NCBI GenBank assembly: GCA_964536015.1
Contig: CAZHVS010000003.1
Coordinates: 190,467-254,466, forward strand
Direction: 5' to 3'
Source: CAZHVS01 sp964536015
GTDB lineage: Bacteria; Bacteroidota; Ignavibacteria; Ignavibacteriales; Ignavibacteriaceae
Length of the DNA stretch: 64,000 nt
Positions 16,362-27,900 of the stretch are shown in pieces. The translations under genes were made by a program, and so were the position numbers. The notes under the pieces are model-generated. The model worked only from the letters and a program-made list of their open reading frames with translations. It made no database searches and was not told the origin of the DNA. The stretch's first letter is position 1, and each line of letters starts with the position of its first letter.

Positions 16362-17567
16362 TTATTGAATAATTTTTGTTACTATACCAGCACCAACAGT
16401 TCTTCCGCCTTCACGGATAGCGAACTTAAGTCCCTGTTCCATTGCTATTTCAGTAATAAGATCGATGCTTAAATTAACCTTATCACCAGGCATAACCATT
16501 TCTACACCTTCTGGAAGAGTAGCAACACCAGTTACGTCAGTTGTTCTGAAATAAAACTGCGGCCTGTAACCATTAAAGAACGGAGTATGACGTCCACCTT
16601 CTTCTTTTGAAAGAACGTAAACTTCACCTTCGAATTTTTTATGAGGAGTAATAGAACCTGGTTTTGCAAGTACCATTCCTCTTTCTATTTCTTTTTTATC
16701 AATGCCTCTAAGTAATAGACCAGCATTATCACCAGCCATTGCTGAGTCTAATTCTTTTCTGAACATCTCAACACCGGTAATGACAGTCTTTTTGTGTACG
16801 CCAAGACCAATAAGTTCAACTTCTTCCTGAATTTTAACCTGTCCTCTCTCAACTCTACCAGTAGCAACTGTACCACGACCAGTAATCGAGAATACGTCTT
16901 CAACTGGCATTAAGAAAGGTTTATCAACACTTCTTTCTGGAATTGGGACATAACTATCAACTGCATCCATTAATTCCCAGATACAATTAAATCTTTCATC
17001 AGTTGGAGGAACATCGCTTGAACCAGCTTCAAGAGCTTTAAGAGCAGAGCCCCTAATAATAGGAATTTCGTCTCCAGGAAATTCATATTTTGTAAGAAGT
17101 TCTCTGATTTCCATTTCAACTAAATCAACTAATTCAGCATCATCCATCATATCAACTTTATTCAAGAATACAACTATTCTTGGTACACCAACCTGTCTTG
17201 CAAGAAGAATGTGTTCTCTTGTTTGAGGCATGGGACCATCGGTTGCAGCTACAACAAGGATAGCACCATCCATTTGTGCAGCACCAGTGATCATGTTTTT
17301 AACATAGTCAGCGTGACCGGGACAGTCAACGTGAGCATAATGTCTGCTAGCAGTAGAATACTCTACGTGTGCAGTTGCAATCGTAATACCACGTTCTCTT
17401 TCTTCAGGAGCGTTATCAATACTATCAAAAGTTCTAATTGACGACAAACCTTTTCTTGCAAGTGCCATTGTAATTGCAGCTGTTAATGTTGTTTTACCGT
17501 GGTCAACATGTCCAATTGTTCCAATGTTGACGTGAGGTTTACTTCGATCGAATTTTTCTTTGGCCAT
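16362..17567 (-). CDS. tuf: Elongation factor Tu
   Basis: GTPase that brings aminoacyl-tRNA to the ribosome. The G motifs are GHVDHGKTT, DCPGHADYVKNMITGAAQMDGAI, NKVDMMDD and SALKAL. Domains 2 and 3 follow, with the conserved GRGTVATGRVERG and GGRHTPFFNGYRPQFYFRTTDVTG. Length is 401 residues. This is the only tuf in the window: the copy many bacteria keep between tRNA-Thr and tRNA-Trp is absent. Confidence 0.98.
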   Translation of the reverse strand: MAKEKFDRSKPHVNIGTIGHVDHGKTTLTAAITMALARKGLSSIRTFDSIDNAPEERERGITIATAHVEYSTASRHYAHVDCPGHADYVKNMITGAAQMDGAILVVAATDGPMPQTREHILLARQVGVPRIVVFLNKVDMMDDAELVDLVEMEIRELLTKYEFPGDEIPIIRGSALKALEAGSSDVPPTDERFNCIWELMDAVDSYVPIPERSVDKPFLMPVEDVFSITGRGTVATGRVERGQVKIQEEVELIGLGVHKKTVITGVEMFRKELDSAMAGDNAGLLLRGIDKKEIERGMVLAKPGSITPHKKFEGEVYVLSKEEGGRHTPFFNGYRPQFYFRTTDVTGVATLPEGVEMVMPGDKVNLSIDLITEIAMEQGLKFAIREGGRTVGAGIVTKIIQ

Positions 17568-17602
17568 TATTATTACTCCTATTTTTTAAATTTTTAATTT
17601 CC

Positions 17603-19699
17603 TTAGTTTGATGCTGATTTTTTACCAAATACTTTTTCAGCAATTTCATCAGCTATATTTTTTGGTACTTCAGAATAATGAGAAAATTGCATAGTAAATA
17701 TCGCCCTTCCCTGAGTCATCGATCTTAATATTGTAGCGTAGCCAAACATTTCAGAAAGGGGTACTTGTGATTTAATCACCTGTGCATCTTTTCTTGCAGA
17801 AAATCCTTCTATTCTTCCTCTTCTCGAGTTCAAATCGCCCATTACATCACCCAGATAATCTTCAGGTGTGATTACTTCCACAGCCATAATAGGTTCTAAC
17901 AAAATAGGCTTAGCCTTTTTTGCTCCTTCTTTAAACGCTATTGAACCGGCAACTTTAAAAGACAATTCATCTGAATCAACTTCGTGATATGAACCATCAA
18001 ACAGTTTAACTTTAACATCTACCACGGGATATCCGGCTATTACGCCATTTCTCATCGCTTCCTGTACACCATTAGAAACAGGTGTTATGTATTCTCGCGG
18101 AACCGATCCACCAACTATTGCATTAACAAACTCAAAACCTTTACCAGCTTCATTTGGTGAAATTTCAATCCATACATGTCCAAACTTTCCCCTTCCACCG
18201 GATTGTTTTACAAATTTGCCTTCGGAAGTTACTGTATGAGTTATAGTTTCACGATAAGCTACCTGTGGTTTTCCTACATTAGCTTCTACTTTAAATTCAC
18301 GCTTCATTCTGTCAATTAATATTTCAAGATGAAGTTCTCCCATACCACTAATTAACGTTTGACCTGTTTCAGAATCCACATTTACTTTAAAAGTAGGATC
18401 TTCATCAGATAATTTAGACAGTGCATCAGAAAGTTTATCCTGATCAACTTTAGTTTTTGGTTCAATTGCAATTTGAATTACTGGCTCAGGAAAAGACATC
18501 TTTTCCATTACTACGGGATCATTTTCTGTACAAAGTGTATCTCCAGTACGTGTATACTTTAAACCAACTGCAGCAGCAATATCTCCAGCTTTAACTTCAT
18601 CAATATCAACACGGTGATTTGCATGCATATGAAGCAATCTGCTTATTCTTTCCTTTTTACCACTAACAGAGTTATAGATATATGAACCAGCTTCAAGTTT
18701 CCCCGAATAGACTCTGAAATAAGTTAATTTACCGACAAAAGGATCATTCATTATTTTAAAGGCTAAAGCTGTAAATTTTTCTTTATCGCTTATTTTTCTT
18801 TTTACTACATCATTTATTCCAACATGATGAGCTTCAATTTCTTCAAAATCAACTGGAGATGGAAGAAAATCTACCACTGCATCAAGTAATCCCTGTATTC
18901 CTTTATTTTTAAATGAAGAGCCACATAATACAGGAATAATTTTAGAATCGATAGTTGCTTTTCGCAAAACATTTTTAATTTCTGCCTCAGAAATCTCTTT
19001 GCCTTCAAGGTACTTTTCAAGCAGAGTATCATCAATATCTGAAACTGCTTCAAGCATTTCTGTTCTAAACTTATTAGCAATCTTTATCAATCCAGCCGGA
19101 ATTTCAATCTCATCATATTCCTTTCCAAGAGGATCATCACTGTACATTTTTGCTTTAAATGAGATTAAATCGACAACACCAGCAAACATATCACCTTCAC
19201 CAACAGGTAAAGTAATAGGAATTGCATTAGCTCCAAGTCTGTCTTTTATCATTTGAACGGCGCCATAAAAATCAGCACCAATTCTATCCATTTTATTGAT
19301 AAAAGCAATACGTGGCACTTTATATTTATCTGCTTGTCTCCATACAGTTTCTGATTGTGGCTCAACACCGCCAACAGCACAAAATAAAGCAACGGCACCA
19401 TCTAGAACTCTTAGAGATCTCTCTACTTCAACAGTAAAATCTACGTGACCAGGAGTATCAATAATGTTAATCTGGTGATCGTTCCAAAAACAAGTAGTTG
19501 CTGCACTGGTAATTGTTATTCCACGTTCTTTTTCCTGTTCCATCCAATCCATGGTGGCAGCACCATCATGAACTTCACCCATCCTATGTAGTTTTCCCGT
19601 ATAGAAAAGAATTCTTTCCGTTGTTGTAGTCTTACCGGCATCAATATGAGCCATAATGCCGATATTTCTTAATTTTTCTATGGGATAACTAACTGCCAT
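17603..19699 (-). CDS. fusA: Elongation factor G
   Basis: GTPase that drives tRNA-mRNA translocation. The G domain holds AHIDAGKTTTTERILFYTG, DTPGHVDFTVEVERSLRVLDG and NKMDRIGADF. Domains II-V follow, including SGMGELHLEI and the domain IV loop SPNEAGKGFEF...GGSVPREYI. Length is 698 residues. It sits between rpsG and tuf, the classical str order. Confidence 0.98.
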   Translation of the reverse strand: MAVSYPIEKLRNIGIMAHIDAGKTTTTERILFYTGKLHRMGEVHDGAATMDWMEQEKERGITITSAATTCFWNDHQINIIDTPGHVDFTVEVERSLRVLDGAVALFCAVGGVEPQSETVWRQADKYKVPRIAFINKMDRIGADFYGAVQMIKDRLGANAIPITLPVGEGDMFAGVVDLISFKAKMYSDDPLGKEYDEIEIPAGLIKIANKFRTEMLEAVSDIDDTLLEKYLEGKEISEAEIKNVLRKATIDSKIIPVLCGSSFKNKGIQGLLDAVVDFLPSPVDFEEIEAHHVGINDVVKRKISDKEKFTALAFKIMNDPFVGKLTYFRVYSGKLEAGSYIYNSVSGKKERISRLLHMHANHRVDIDEVKAGDIAAAVGLKYTRTGDTLCTENDPVVMEKMSFPEPVIQIAIEPKTKVDQDKLSDALSKLSDEDPTFKVNVDSETGQTLISGMGELHLEILIDRMKREFKVEANVGKPQVAYRETITHTVTSEGKFVKQSGGRGKFGHVWIEISPNEAGKGFEFVNAIVGGSVPREYITPVSNGVQEAMRNGVIAGYPVVDVKVKLFDGSYHEVDSDELSFKVAGSIAFKEGAKKAKPILLEPIMAVEVITPEDYLGDVMGDLNSRRGRIEGFSARKDAQVIKSQVPLSEMFGYATILRSMTQGRAIFTMQFSHYSEVPKNIADEIAEKVFGKKSASN

Positions 19700-19707
19700 T
19701 TAAATCA

Positions 19708-20175
19708 TTACCATTTATAATGAGCAAAAGCTTTGTTTGCCTCTGCCATTTTATGAGTATCTTCTTTCTTTTTAACTGCGGAACCTTCATTGTTAGAAGC
19801 AGCAATCAATTCTGCTGCAAGTTTAGCAGCAAGAGATTTTTCTCCTCTTTGACGGCTGTATGTACGAATCCATCTCATTGCCAAAGCTAGTCTTCTTTCA
19901 GGACGAACTTCCATTGGAACCTGATAAGTTGCTCCACCAACTCTGCGGCTCCTAACTTCTATAAGAGGCTGAGTGTTTGTGATTGCTTTCTTGAAAATCT
20001 CAATTCCGGATTTTCCGGTTTTTTCTTCAATAATTGCAATAGCTTTATAAATGTTATTTCTCGATGTGCTTTTTTTGCCATCATACATCATTGCATTAAC
20101 AAATTTAGCGATAATAACATCGTTAAATTTCGGATCAGGTTTTAAATATTTTTTTTCAGCTCTTTTCTTTCTCAT
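19708..20175 (-). CDS. rpsG: 30S ribosomal protein S7
   Basis: Nucleates assembly of the small-subunit head and contacts E-site tRNA. It shows the start MRKKRAEKKYLKPDPKFND, the central NTQPLIEVRSRRVGGATYQVP, and RWIRTYSRQRGEKSLAAKLA. Length is 155 residues. It lies nine bases upstream of fusA. Confidence 0.98.
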   Translation of the reverse strand: MRKKRAEKKYLKPDPKFNDVIIAKFVNAMMYDGKKSTSRNNIYKAIAIIEEKTGKSGIEIFKKAITNTQPLIEVRSRRVGGATYQVPMEVRPERRLALAMRWIRTYSRQRGEKSLAAKLAAELIAASNNEGSAVKKKEDTHKMAEANKAFAHYKW

Positions 20176-20181
20176 AATATT

Positions 20182-20562
20182 TTACTTTGCTGCTTTTGGT
20201 TTTTTAGCTCCATATTTAGAACGTCCTTGCTTTCTGTCTTCAACACCACTTGTGTCAAGGGTTCCTCTAATAATGTGATAACGAACGCCAGGTAAATCTT
20301 TCACTCTGCCGCCGCGGATAAGAACTATTGAGTGCTCCTGCAAATTATGACCTTCTCCGGGTATGTATGCAGTAACTTCAATATTATTTGTAAGTCTTAC
20401 TCTCGCAACTTTACGGAGTGCCGAATTTGGTTTCTTTGGAGTTGTAGTATAAACTCTTGTACAAACTCCACGTTTCTGTGGACAAGCACTTAAAGCCGGT
20501 GCTTTATTCTTAGACAAAATTCTTTGTCTGCTTTTTCTAACCAATTGATTTATTGTCGGCAC
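20182..20562 (-). CDS. rpsL: 30S ribosomal protein S12
   Basis: Decoding-centre protein. It shows MPTINQLVRKSR, the TPKKPNSALRKVARV loop and the PGEGHNLQEHS loop. The lysines and neighbouring residues that are altered in streptomycin-resistant strains of other species appear unchanged. Length is 126 residues. It is the first gene after the str promoter. Confidence 0.98.
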   Translation of the reverse strand: MPTINQLVRKSRQRILSKNKAPALSACPQKRGVCTRVYTTTPKKPNSALRKVARVRLTNNIEVTAYIPGEGHNLQEHSIVLIRGGRVKDLPGVRYHIIRGTLDTSGVEDRKQGRSKYGAKKPKAAK

Positions 20563-20609
20563 TAATAAACTCCTGATAATTTTACAAAATGAAAAAAATT
20601 TAGCCTTTC

Positions 20610-20638
20610 AATATATGAATGCAATTTTTTTTTGTCAA
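20610..20638 (-). promoter_or_regulatory. Strong promoter of the rpsL-rpsG-fusA-tuf series
   Basis: On the minus strand TTGACA (20638-20633) and TATATT (20615-20610) are separated by exactly 17 bases. The same bases also read as TTG-N20-TATATTG, close to the Bacteroidota pattern. The spacer contains a run of nine As. The predicted start is near 20603, giving a leader of about 40 bases before rpsL. No clear rpoC terminator lies upstream, so read-through from rpoC may add to it. Confidence 0.65.
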
Positions 20639-20667
20639 CTAATTCTCAAAAAAAAATGCAATTTTCT

Positions 20668-23600
20668 TTACAATTTTACTTTCTCATCCGCTTTTTCTTC
20701 AGAAATTGCTTCAGCAGTTTCAGATTTTACCATAATTTGTCTGTATTTCTTCAATCCAGTACCAGCAGGAATTAATTGTCCCATCACAACATTTTCTTTT
20801 AAACCACGCAAAGTATCAAGTTTTGCTGATACCGCTGCATTGGCAAGTACTTTTGTAGTTTCCTGGAATGAAGCTGCTGAAATAAAGCTTTCTGTTGAAA
20901 GAGCAGCCTGAGTTATACCAAGAAGGATATGTTCAAAAGTTGCCGGCTCAGCATCTCTTGAGGTCATAGGTTTCTTACTTTTGCGTTTAAGTTCCGCATT
21001 TAATTCTCTGAACTTAGCCTTCGAAATAACCTGTCCTTCTTTTAGTTTTGAATCTCCTTTGTCTTCTATAACAACTGAATTTAATATTCTCTGGTTTTCC
21101 TCGAAAAATTCAGGTCTATCGACTATATCTTCTTCAAGAAATTTGGAATCACCAGCAGTTACTATTTTAAGTTTTTGAAGCATTTGTCTAACAATCACTT
21201 CAATGTGTTTGTCATTAATTTTTACACCCTGCAGACGGTAAACATCCTGAATTTCGTTTACAAGATATTCCTGTACTGCATTGGTTCCTTTAATTCTCAA
21301 AATGTCGTGAGGATTTATTGGTCCGTCACAAATTTTTTCTCCAGCAGGGATTTCATCTCCATCTTGAACAAGAATATGTTTGGTCAGTGAAACTGAATAT
21401 TTCTTTTCATCTGAACCATCATGTGCAACTACTGAGATTTCTCGGGAGCCTTTCTTTTTAGCTCCAAACTTCACGAATCCTTCAATCTCTGAAACAATTG
21501 CCGGATCTTGCGGACTTCTTGCTTCAAAAAGTTCCGTTACTCTTGGAAGGCCACCGGTAATGTCTCTTGTTTTTGTAGTCTGTTTAGAAATTTTAGCAAG
21601 AATAGTTCCTGCGTTAACAAATTCACCTTCTTCAACCGATAAAAATGCTCTTGTTGGAATATTATAAGTTTTTTGAGTTCCATCTTCTGCTTCAATTGTA
21701 ATACTTGGACTCAAATTCTTATCCTTAGATTCAATTACAATTTTTTGAACGTGACCAGTTTGTTCATCAGTAATTTGCTGAACGGAAATATTATCAATCA
21801 AATCGCCAAACTTAACTTTACCAGATAAGTCTGTAATAATAAGGGCGTTGTACGGATCGTGATTATAAAGAGGAGTCTTTTTATTTACTTTCTGGTTTTC
21901 TTTAACAAGTAATTCGGAGCCATAAGGAATATCATACTTTTTAATGATAACTTCATTGTCATTTATAATTTCTAAAACTCCTCGTCTGCCGGTGACAACA
22001 TTCGTCTTACCAAGATAAGAATCCTTTTCAACAAAATCTACTTTGTTAAATTTTACTATACCTTCAACGCTGGATTCAACCTGGGATTGACTTGCAATAC
22101 GTGAAGAAGTACCACCAAGGTGAAATGTTCTAAGTGTAAGCTGAGTTCCCGGTTCACCGATTGACTGAGCAGCTATAACGCCAACAGCTTCTCCAATTTC
22201 AACAAGTTTTCCGGTCGTCAAATTACGTCCATAACATTTTACACAAACACCGTGTCTTGATTCACAGGTTAGAACCGTTCTGATATAAACCGATTCAATA
22301 TTGGCATCTTCAATCTTGTGTGCAATTTCTTCAGTAATAAGATTACCTGCTTCAATAATCGTCTCTTCAGTTACCGGATCAATTATATCTTCTTGTGCAA
22401 CACGACCAGTAATTCTTTCAGCAAGAGGTTCTCTTTCTTCTTCAACATCTTTTAATGCTGTTACATGAATTCCAAGAATAGTTCCGCAATCTTCCTCGCT
22501 TATAATTACATCCTGAGATACGTCTACTAATCTCCTTGTTAAATAACCTGCATCAGCAGTTTTTAACGCAGTATCAGCTAGACCTTTCCTTGCACCGTGA
22601 GTAGAAATAAAATACTCTAATACAGAGAGTCCTTCTTTGAAATTAGCAACAATTGGATTTTCGATAATTTCGCCCGCCTGACCGGTCAAAGATTTTTGAG
22701 GTTTCATCATTAATCCCCTCATACCAGCAAGCTGCCGAACCTGTTCCTGTGAGCCTCTTGCACCTGAGTCAACCATCATATGGATTGAATTGAAACCATT
22801 ATCTGCGGATTTTAATTTTTCCATTAAAACTTTTGCTACATCATTGGTAGTATGTGTCCAGACGTCAATAATTTTATTATAACGTTCAGTATCTGTAATT
22901 ACACCATTTTCATGTTCATTAAGAATTGTTTCAACTTTTTTATTAGCCTTGTCAATTCTATTTTGTTTTTCTTCAGGAATTAACATATCAGAAAAGCTGA
23001 TGGATAATCCTCCAGCAGTTGCATATCTGAATCCAAGATCTTTTAGATCATCAAGAAACTTAGCTGTAACTTTGTTTCCTAATTTCATAAACATCTGACC
23101 AACAAAACCACCAAAAGTTTTCTTAATCAATAATTGATTTATATATCCCATTTCTTTAGGAACAATCTGATTAAAGATAACTCTACCTGTTGTGGTTTCA
23201 ATTAATTGACCATCTATACGGACTTTAATTTTTGCATGTAAACCGATAGCTTTTGCATTATAGGCAGTAATAACTTCTTCCATAGAGCCGAAAACCATTC
23301 CTTCACCCAAATCACCATCACGCTTTTTGGTAAGGTAATAAACTCCAAGAACAATATCCTGAGTAGGTACAACAATCGGGCTTCCATTTTGTGGAGAAAG
23401 AATATTATGACTGCTAAGCATTAAAAGTGAAGCTTCGAGTTGTGCTTCATACGAAAGCGGAATATGTACAGCCATCTGGTCACCATCAAAGTCTGCATTA
23501 AATGCAGTACAAACCATCGGATGAAGTCGTATTGCTTTTTCATCGATGATTACAGGTTGAAAAGCTTGTATTCCAAGTCTATGCAAAGTAGGTGCCCTAT

Positions 23601-24903
23601 TCAACATTACAGGGTGACCTTCAACTAATTTTTCTAAAATTTCCCATATAATTGGATCTTTTCTTTCAACAACCTTTTTTGCACTTTTTACAGTTTTATT
23701 GTGTCCACGTTCAATAAGTTTGCGAATTATAAAAGGCTTAAATAATTCAACTGCCATATCTTTAGGAAGTCCACACTGGTGAAGTTTTAATTCCGGCCCA
23801 ACAACAATAACAGATCTTCCAGAGTAATCAACTCTTTTTCCCAATAAATTCTGTCTGAATCTTCCCTGTTTACCTTTGAGCATATCGCTTAATGATTTAA
23901 GAGGCCGATTATTATCACTTCTTACAGCACTTCCTCTGCGGGAATTATCAAACAATGCATCAACAGATTCCTGAAGCATACGTTTTTCATTTCTTAAAAT
24001 TACTTCAGGAGCTTTAATATCAATTAATCTCTTTAACCTGTTGTTTCTTATTATCACTCTTCTGTAAAGATCGTTGAGATCACTTGTAGCAAATCTTCCA
24101 CCTTCTAAAGGAACTAATGGACGAAGCTCTGGTGGAATTACAGGGATATAACTTAAAACCATCCATTCAGGTTTGTTAATTGCTTTTCCTTCTTCTTCGC
24201 GAAAAGCTTCAATTATTTTTAGTCTTTTTAATAGGTCTTCTTTCTTTTGCTGAGAAGTTTCAACTTTTGCCTGACTCTTTAATTCTTCGAATAGTTTTTC
24301 AATATCAAGATTCTTTAGCAGTTCCTTGATTGCATCACCACCAATGCGAGCATAAAATTTCATTGGGTCATTTTCAGGAAGTTTTTCATTTCCTGGAGGT
24401 AGTGAATTCAATACTTCAAAATATTGGTCTTCGGATATTAAATCATTTTTATTTAATCCCGTTGGACCTGGATTCATTACAACATAAGACTCATAATATA
24501 CTATTCTTTCAAGTTCTTTAGTACTGAATCCAAGTAGATTTCCAATTTTTGAAGGGAGAGATCTGAAAAACCAGATATGAACTACAGGAACAGCAAGCCC
24601 TATATGTCCCATTCTCTCGCGTCGTACACTTTTCTGAGTGACTTCTACGCCACAGCGGTCGCAAATAATTCCTTTGTATCTGATTCTTTTATATTTTCCA
24701 CAATAGCATTCCCAATCTCGGGTTGGACCGAAGATTTTTTCGCAAAACAGTCCATCTTTTTCAGGTCTGAATGTTCTGTAATTTATTGTCTCTGGCTTCG
24801 TAACTTCGCCATGAGAACGAGACAGAACATCATCAGGACTAGCTAGTGTAATTGCTATGCTGTTTATTTCTCTAAGTACATTATCTTGATTTCTAAATGA
24901 CAT
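20668..24903 (-). CDS. rpoC: RNA polymerase subunit beta prime
   Basis: Catalytic subunit of RNA polymerase. Near residue 70 is the N-terminal zinc finger CYCGKYKRIRYKGIICDRCG. The active-site motif NADFDGDQMAVH is intact and its three aspartates bind magnesium. A second zinc cluster (CESRHGVCVKCYG) and the trigger-loop region with GEPGTQLTLRTFHLGG follow. Length is 1411 residues, with a Glu/Lys-rich C-terminus. It follows rpoB by 29 bases. Confidence 0.98.
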   Translation of the reverse strand: MSFRNQDNVLREINSIAITLASPDDVLSRSHGEVTKPETINYRTFRPEKDGLFCEKIFGPTRDWECYCGKYKRIRYKGIICDRCGVEVTQKSVRRERMGHIGLAVPVVHIWFFRSLPSKIGNLLGFSTKELERIVYYESYVVMNPGPTGLNKNDLISEDQYFEVLNSLPPGNEKLPENDPMKFYARIGGDAIKELLKNLDIEKLFEELKSQAKVETSQQKKEDLLKRLKIIEAFREEEGKAINKPEWMVLSYIPVIPPELRPLVPLEGGRFATSDLNDLYRRVIIRNNRLKRLIDIKAPEVILRNEKRMLQESVDALFDNSRRGSAVRSDNNRPLKSLSDMLKGKQGRFRQNLLGKRVDYSGRSVIVVGPELKLHQCGLPKDMAVELFKPFIIRKLIERGHNKTVKSAKKVVERKDPIIWEILEKLVEGHPVMLNRAPTLHRLGIQAFQPVIIDEKAIRLHPMVCTAFNADFDGDQMAVHIPLSYEAQLEASLLMLSSHNILSPQNGSPIVVPTQDIVLGVYYLTKKRDGDLGEGMVFGSMEEVITAYNAKAIGLHAKIKVRIDGQLIETTTGRVIFNQIVPKEMGYINQLLIKKTFGGFVGQMFMKLGNKVTAKFLDDLKDLGFRYATAGGLSISFSDMLIPEEKQNRIDKANKKVETILNEHENGVITDTERYNKIIDVWTHTTNDVAKVLMEKLKSADNGFNSIHMMVDSGARGSQEQVRQLAGMRGLMMKPQKSLTGQAGEIIENPIVANFKEGLSVLEYFISTHGARKGLADTALKTADAGYLTRRLVDVSQDVIISEEDCGTILGIHVTALKDVEEEREPLAERITGRVAQEDIIDPVTEETIIEAGNLITEEIAHKIEDANIESVYIRTVLTCESRHGVCVKCYGRNLTTGKLVEIGEAVGVIAAQSIGEPGTQLTLRTFHLGGTSSRIASQSQVESSVEGIVKFNKVDFVEKDSYLGKTNVVTGRRGVLEIINDNEVIIKKYDIPYGSELLVKENQKVNKKTPLYNHDPYNALIITDLSGKVKFGDLIDNISVQQITDEQTGHVQKIVIESKDKNLSPSITIEAEDGTQKTYNIPTRAFLSVEEGEFVNAGTILAKISKQTTKTRDITGGLPRVTELFEARSPQDPAIVSEIEGFVKFGAKKKGSREISVVAHDGSDEKKYSVSLTKHILVQDGDEIPAGEKICDGPINPHDILRIKGTNAVQEYLVNEIQDVYRLQGVKINDKHIEVIVRQMLQKLKIVTAGDSKFLEEDIVDRPEFFEENQRILNSVVIEDKGDSKLKEGQVISKAKFRELNAELKRKSKKPMTSRDAEPATFEHILLGITQAALSTESFISAASFQETTKVLANAAVSAKLDTLRGLKENVVMGQLIPAGTGLKKYRQIMVKSETAEAISEEKADEKVKL

Positions 24904-24932
24904 TTTTGTTCTCCTTAAACTTTCTAAATTGT

Positions 24933-27900
24933 TTAACCTCTATCAATTTTAACATCCAGACCCAAGCCCTGGAGTTCTTTGATTAATACGTTAAACGCTT
25001 CAGGAACATTTGCTTCGGGGATATTTTCGCCTTTAACAATCGCTTCATAAACTTTTGATCTTCCAAATACATCATCACTTTTAACGGTTAATATTTCTTG
25101 TAAGATATGAGAAGCGCCATATCCTTCCAATGCCCATACTTCCATTTCTCCAAATCTCTGACCGCCAAACTGAGCTTTACCACCCAATGGCTGTTGAGTA
25201 ATTAATGAGTATGGTCCAATTGAACGAGCATGAATTTTATCTTCAACCATATGACCTAGTTTCATCATATAAATATAACCACAGGTCACCTTTTGGTGAA
25301 ACACTTCACCGGTTCTTCCATTGATAAGAGTGGCTTTGCTGCTCTTTTCGATTCCAGCTTTCTCAAGCCATTCTTCAATATCTTCAACCTTAGCTCCATC
25401 AAAAATAGGGGTTGAGAATCTCACTCCAAGTTTCTTTCCGACCCATCCAAGAGCGGTTTCATATAACTGTCCAAGATTCATTCTTGACGGTACACCCAGA
25501 GGATTAAGGACTATATCAACAGGTGTTCCATCAGGCATAAAAGGCATATCTTCAACAGGAACAACTTTAGCTACAACACCTTTATTACCGTGCCTACCAG
25601 CCATTTTATCGCCGACAGTAACTTTTCTCTTTTTTGCAACATATACTTTTGCAAGTTGAACAATACCTGGAGGAAGTTCATCACCAATTTGTAATTTTAT
25701 TTTTTCTCTCTTATAATCTTCTTCAATATCAGCAAGTGTATCAAAGTAATTTTTGAAAAGAGTTTTAACAAGATTATTCATTTTTTTGGACTCAAACCAG
25801 TTTTGAGTATAATCTAGTTTTGTAACATCTTCCATTGCAGTAAATGTAGTTTCTTTAATTGTTGAACCACTTCTTAAAACTGCAGATCCTTCAAGGTCTC
25901 TAATGCCAGTGGTTGTCTCACCAACACAGATATTATTTAGTTTAGCAATTAGTTTTTGATAATGTGCAGAAAGCCTTGATTTATAATTATTTTCAATTTG
26001 TTCTAATTGTTTTTTCTCATGTTTTTTAGAGTCAGTTTCTTTTTTCTTTCGGCTGAACAATCTGGATTTAATTACCGTGCCTCTTATTCCCGGAGGTGCT
26101 TTCAATGATGCATCTTTAACATCGCCTGCTTTATCTCCAAAAATTGCACGAAGTAATTTTTCTTCAGGAGTTGGATCGGTTTCACCTTTAGGAGTAATTT
26201 TTCCGATTAAAATATCTCCTTCTTTAACTTCAGCACCTTCTCTTATAATTCCGTTTTCATCAAGATTTCTGACGGCTTCTTCACTAACATTTGGAATTTC
26301 TCTTGTTAATTCTTCTTCACCACGTTTTGTTTCTCGAACCTGAAGTTCAAATTCTTCAACATGAAGAGAAGTGAAGATATCGTTTGCAACAAGTCTTTCA
26401 CTTAATACGATAGCATCTTCAAAGTTATATCCTCTCCAAGGCATGAATGCAACCAGCACATTTCTTCCAAGTGCCAGTTCACCCTGATCAGTTGCGCATC
26501 CATCAGCAAGTACTTCACCTTTTACTACTTTTTGTCCAGTTCTTACCACCGGTTTTTGATTAATTGTAGTTTCCTGGTTCGTCCCTGAAAATTTTGTTAA
26601 CTGATAAGTTATTCTTCTTACATCATCAAAACTTGTCATTGCTTCAAAAGAACGAGGATCAAGATTATATTTAACAGTAATTTGTTTTGCATCAACGAAT
26701 TCAACAACTCCATCATCTTCTGCAAGAAGTACCGACCGTGAATCGTAAGCCAGTTTACGTTCGAAACCGGTCCCCACGATTGGCTTTTCAGGACTCATCA
26801 AAGGCACTGCCTGGCGTTGCATGTTTGAACCCATCAGTGCACGGTTAGCATCATCATGCTCAAGGAATGGAATTAAAGCAGCAGCAGCACTTACAATCTG
26901 CATAGGTGCAACATCCATATATTGAACCTGTTCAGGGTGCACCATAGGAAATTCGCCTTTAAATCTTGCTTTAACTCTTTCATTAACAAATCTTCCCTTT
27001 GAATCAGTGGGTTCATTTGCCTGAGCAACGATATAAGCATCTTCTTGTTCAGCAGTCAAATAAACTACTTCATCAAGAACTTTACCATTTACAACTTTTC
27101 TATAAGGGGTTTCAATGAAACCATATTTATTTACTCTTGCGTATACAGTCAATGATGATATAAGACCAATATTTGGACCTTCAGGGGTTTCAATCGGACA
27201 CAGACGTCCATAATGTGTGTAATGAACGTCACGGACTTCAAATCCAGCTCTTTCACGTGTTAAACCGCCTGGCCCTAAAGCAGACATTCTTCGTTTATGA
27301 GTCAATTCTGCCAAAGGATTAGTTTGATCCATAAACTGTGATAATTGGTTAGTACCAAAAAATGAATTAACAACACTGCTTATTGTTCGTGCATTAACTA
27401 GTTCCTGCGGAGTGAAGTTTTCGCTGTCGCGAATGTTCATTCTCTCTTTGATAGTTCTTGCCATACGAGCAATACCAACATTAAATTGCTGTTGAAGCTG
27501 CTCTCCAACAGTTCTGATTCTTCTATTACCAAGATGATCTATATCGTCTGCTGCTTCAAGACCATCTTTCATTCTCATCATATATTTAATAATTTCAACA
27601 ATATCTTCAGGTGTGAGAATAGTATTTGATTCGGGAATATCTAATTTTAATTTATCATTCATCCTGTGTCTTCCAACATCACCCAGGTCATACCTCTTAA
27701 TATCGAAGAACAATTTATTTAATAAAGTCTGTGCTGCATCTATATCAGGAGCCTCACCTGTTCTCAACTGGCGATAAATTGCATATAGAGCTTCTTCTTT
27801 GGTGTGAGAAGTATCTTTTCTTAAAGTATTAAGGATTAAATTCTGTTCAAGGTTTACATCATCTTTTATGAATTTAATAAAATCAACTTCAGCTTCTTTT